Shown here in pieces: positions 5,694-8,515 of a stretch of 8,515 nucleotides of DNA. The notes under the pieces were generated by a model. It was given only the letters and a program-made list of their open reading frames with translations, made no database searches and was not told the DNA's origin. How positions within the stretch are numbered: position 1 is the first letter of the stretch; each line of letters begins with the position of its first letter. This DNA is from Acetofilamentum sp. (lineage in GTDB: Bacteria; Bacteroidota; Bacteroidia; Bacteroidales; JAADGE01): the NCBI GenBank assembly GCA_020720705.1, contig DYOJ01000094.1, forward strand, positions 1 through 8,515, given 5' to 3'. Made by a program: the position numbers and the translations under genes.

Positions 5694-8515
5694 ATGCAAA
5701 TATTTCAAAAATCAGTTATACAAAAGCATTTAAACGGACTTGATAAACAAGCCGTTGAAAAAGCGTTTCAGGTCTTTAAGAAAAATTACAGTCCCGATAA
5801 AATTGAGAAAATAAAAACGCTCAAAGAAGAAGAATATCAGGACGGTTTTTTGCGTGATATTTTTGTTGAAGTGTTCGGTTATACGCTAAAACCTAACGAC
5901 AATTTTAATCTTGTAAGAGAATTAAAAAACACCGCCGACAGCAAAAAGGCAGACGGAGCAATTATATACAACGATAAAATTTTAACCGTAATTGAGTTAA
6001 AATCAACTTCTACAAAAGACCTTACTAGCGTTACGCAGCAAGCGTTTAACTACAAAAATAATCAATCCGGCTGTAAATATGTAATCACTTCAAATTTTCA
6101 AAAACTTCGTTTTTATATTGATTATGCCAATGAATACGAAGAATTTGATTTATTCAATTTGCCTAAATCGGAATTTGAAATTTTGTATTTGATTTTAAAC
6201 AAAGACAGCATTTTTTCTAATTTGCCGCTTACAATAAAACAAGAAACACGTTTTCACGAGCAAAAAATTTCCGAGCAACTTTACAACGATTATTCCGATT
6301 TTAAATACAAAATATTTGAAAATCTAATCAAAAACAATCCCGAAGTTGAAAAATTAACACTTTTTGAAAAATCGCAAAAACTGTTAGACCGTTTACTTTT
6401 TATATTTTTTGCCGAAGACAGCGGACTTTTACCTGCAAATTCCATTTCAAGAATTATTGAACACCATCAGCAATTAGTTGATTTAGACGCAGAAAAACCA
6501 CTTTACGACATTTACAAGCAATATTTCGGATATATGAATGTCGGTCGTAAAGGTAAAATTAAGGCTGATGATATTCCTTCCTATAACGGCGGTTTGTTTG
6601 CACCCGACGAAATTTTGGATAACGTAAAAATTGACGATGAAATTCTCAGAAACGACAGCCTGAAACTCTCGCAATACGATTTTAGCACCGAAGTTGATGT
6701 TAACATTCTCGGACATATTTTTGAAAATTCGCTTTCGGAAATAGAAGAGATTGAACAGCAATTATCTGAAAACCTTGATTTTAAAGTTACTAAAACAAGC
6801 AAACGAAAAAAAGACGGCGTTTTTTACACCCCAAAATACATAACGCAATACATTGTAGAAAACACCTTGGGAAAACTTTGCGAAAATAAGCGCAGAGAAC
6901 TTGATATTTTTGAAATAGAATTTGACGAAACTTACAAAAATAAAAAAGGATTTAGCGAAAAAGGTAAATTGCTTTTCGACAAACTAAATACCTACAAAGA
7001 ATGGCTTAAGTCCTTAAAAATTATTGACCCCGCTTGCGGTAGCGGTGCATTTTTAAATCAAGCACTTAATTTTTTAATTGCCGAGCATAAACTGATAGAC
7101 GATTTAATTGCCGAACTGACAGGAACAGCATTAAGATTGTTTGACACTGAAAAATCAATTCTCGAAAATAATCTTTATGGTGTTGATATTAACCAAGAAA
7201 GTGTTGAAATTGCTAAACTTTCGTTGTGGCTCAGAACTGCACAAAAGGGCAGAAAATTATCAAATCTGAACGGCAACATAAAATGCGGAGATTCTCTGAT
7301 TGACGACCCCGAAATAGCCGGAGGTAAAGCATTTAATTGGGCAAAAGAATTTCCGCAAGTGTTTGGTGAAAACATACAGGAAACAGTGATAGTCGAAAAA
7401 GCACCCGAGAAACCCGACTATCTGACCGAAATAAAAGAACATTCAAAAAAAGCAAAGGAAAAAGCCGAAAAGGCAATTGAACTATCAAAAGAATCACTCG
7501 AACACACCAAAAAATTGTACGAAATAGTAGAAAAATTAAATAGTGTGTCGGAACCGACTGCTAAATACGGGGAAACTAAAAATGTAGGCTTTGATGTAGT
7601 TATCGGAAATCCGCCCTATGGTGCAAAATTAGAGACACAAGTTCAAGAATATCTCAACAAACATTACATAAAAGGCGGTAGCGAAACTGTAATTTCATTT
7701 ATCAAATTGTCTTACGATAAACTGTTGAAAACTAATGGTTTATTCGGTTTTATAATTCCAAAAGCCTTTACTTTTGCTTCAAATTACGAAAAAATCAGAG
7801 ATTTTTTAATTAGCGATATTACAGAAATAATTGATTGTAAAAAAGTTTGGAAAGAAGTTTTATTAGAACAAATAATGTTGTTTTATCAGAAAAATATAAA
7901 TTCGAACTTTTATAATAACGGAAAACTTCAAGAGCAAACAGTTGTAATTTTAAGCGATATTCAAAAAGAAAATTACAAAAAATTCGGTTTTTTACTCAAT
8001 GATATTACCCAAACAGAATTAGAAATAGGTCTGAAAATCAATAATTTAAACTTTTTTATAAAAGATATTGCAACTAATTCGAGAGGCGGAATTTTTCAAA
8101 AATTTTTATGCTACACCGGAGATTGTGAGGTTATAGGTGGAGCTGAAATTCAAAGAAACGGTATTATTGGAATTAAAGGAAAAGTAGATTATGAATTAAT
8201 TAAAAATGACACAAAAAATTTCATTAAAGAAAATTCTATTTTGGTTCAAAGGCTTGTAGCACATATTGAAAACCCGACACCACATATTAAAATAACAGCT
8301 TGTTTACCGATAAATACAAATTATGCAATTGTTGATACTATCAATCAAGTAACATTTTACAAAGATTACGATAGTAAAGTTTTTTGGTTATTGTTTAATT
8401 CAAAATTATTAAATTGGTATTGTTATCGTTTTATTTTTGCCAAAGCAATAAGAACTATGCAATTTGATAATCCAGTAACAAACAGAATTCCAATTCCAAA
8501 AGATATTGAACAACA
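5694..8515 (+). CDS. type IIG (Eco57I-like) restriction-modification enzyme, 3' end missing
   Basis: The frame is open from the ATG at 5694 to the window end (940 codons, no stop), so the C terminus is cut off. It fuses nuclease, N6-adenine methylase and DNA-specificity regions in one chain. The N-terminal PD-(D/E)XK nuclease shows D87 (K-A-D-G-A-I-I) and E101-L-K103. A helical linker carries F-A-E-D-S-G-L-L-P (about 239-247). The methylase follows: D-G-V-F-Y-T-P-K-Y-I-T (374-384, motif X region), D445-P-A-C-G-S-G-A-F-L (motif I, SAM binding), G-V-D498 (motif II), C-G-D533 (motif III) and N639-P-P-Y (catalytic motif IV, gamma-class N6A). A Lys/Glu-rich helix at about 574-617 is inserted between motifs III and IV. 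From about 785 the chain looks like a TaqI/Eco57I C-terminal specificity domain, with N-R-I-P-I-P-K close to the window end. Role: methylates adenine at its own site and cuts unmethylated DNA, e.g. phage. The recognition sequence cannot be read from sequence. No separate S, R or C gene is visible upstream. Confidence 0.93.
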   Translation, partial: MQIFQKSVIQKHLNGLDKQAVEKAFQVFKKNYSPDKIEKIKTLKEEEYQDGFLRDIFVEVFGYTLKPNDNFNLVRELKNTADSKKADGAIIYNDKILTVIELKSTSTKDLTSVTQQAFNYKNNQSGCKYVITSNFQKLRFYIDYANEYEEFDLFNLPKSEFEILYLILNKDSIFSNLPLTIKQETRFHEQKISEQLYNDYSDFKYKIFENLIKNNPEVEKLTLFEKSQKLLDRLLFIFFAEDSGLLPANSISRIIEHHQQLVDLDAEKPLYDIYKQYFGYMNVGRKGKIKADDIPSYNGGLFAPDEILDNVKIDDEILRNDSLKLSQYDFSTEVDVNILGHIFENSLSEIEEIEQQLSENLDFKVTKTSKRKKDGVFYTPKYITQYIVENTLGKLCENKRRELDIFEIEFDETYKNKKGFSEKGKLLFDKLNTYKEWLKSLKIIDPACGSGAFLNQALNFLIAEHKLIDDLIAELTGTALRLFDTEKSILENNLYGVDINQESVEIAKLSLWLRTAQKGRKLSNLNGNIKCGDSLIDDPEIAGGKAFNWAKEFPQVFGENIQETVIVEKAPEKPDYLTEIKEHSKKAKEKAEKAIELSKESLEHTKKLYEIVEKLNSVSEPTAKYGETKNVGFDVVIGNPPYGAKLETQVQEYLNKHYIKGGSETVISFIKLSYDKLLKTNGLFGFIIPKAFTFASNYEKIRDFLISDITEIIDCKKVWKEVLLEQIMLFYQKNINSNFYNNGKLQEQTVVILSDIQKENYKKFGFLLNDITQTELEIGLKINNLNFFIKDIATNSRGGIFQKFLCYTGDCEVIGGAEIQRNGIIGIKGKVDYELIKNDTKNFIKENSILVQRLVAHIENPTPHIKITACLPINTNYAIVDTINQVTFYKDYDSKVFWLLFNSKLLNWYCYRFIFAKAIRTMQFDNPVTNRIPIPKDIEQ

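Noticed and set aside
5397..5708. 103-codon minus-strand open frame
   Set aside because: Composition is antisense-like (Phe/Ser/Ile-rich) and the plus-strand frame, though interrupted by one TGA, has better coding character.
5751..5764. 14-bp match GCCGTTGAAAAAGC shared with the Rpn repeat at 54-67
   Set aside because: Both copies are coding for A-V-E-K-A helices in the same codon preference; a single short match is probably coincidence.

Overview
This AT-rich window reads like part of a Bacteroidota chromosome, probably Bacteroidales-like and uncultivated. The reasons are two TAnnTTTG-type -7 promoter elements, a near absence of Shine-Dalgarno sequences before starts, BACON domains, a lipoprotein whose mature end starts Cys-Lys-Glu-Asp, and a periplasmic-TPR/SpoIIE phosphatase architecture common in that phylum. 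This assignment is inference; no rRNA, tRNA or CRISPR array is visible.

Layout: (1) 1-251, the 3' end of an Rpn-type (PD-(D/E)XK recombination-promoting nuclease / putative transposase) gene with a perfect-period 12-bp tandem repeat. (2) 252-492, an intergenic stretch with an imperfect terminal inverted repeat and a small hairpin, possibly a dispersed element. (3) 493-2670 (+), a membrane-spanning protein with periplasmic TPRs, one TM helix, a coiled coil and a cytoplasmic SpoIIE/PP2C phosphatase domain. (4) 2738-4474 (-), a surface lipoprotein with a carboxypeptidase-regulatory-like domain, two BACON domains, a Kre9/Knh1-like domain and a LamG/concanavalin-like domain, convergent with gene 3. 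(5) 4475-4723, a divergent promoter region with a -7 element on each strand and a striking palindromic double repeat between them. (6) 4724-5233 (+), a non-haem ferritin with all iron-site residues. (7) 5234-5693, a leader holding 16-bp tandem repeats, two mutually exclusive stem-loops, and a short ORF broken by a single in-frame TGA. (8) 5694 to the window end (+), a large type IIG (Eco57I-like) restriction-modification enzyme with fused nuclease, methylase and specificity regions, cut off by the window end.

The genes do not form one obvious pathway. The two ends (Rpn nuclease, type IIG enzyme with a decayed companion ORF) have an accessory or defence flavour. The middle holds signalling, surface glycan or matrix binding, and iron storage. 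I see no proven new system. The parts most worth following up are the interrupted ORF and alternative-stem leader ahead of the restriction-modification gene, the palindromic element between the divergent promoters, and the one-component TPR-phosphatase receptor.
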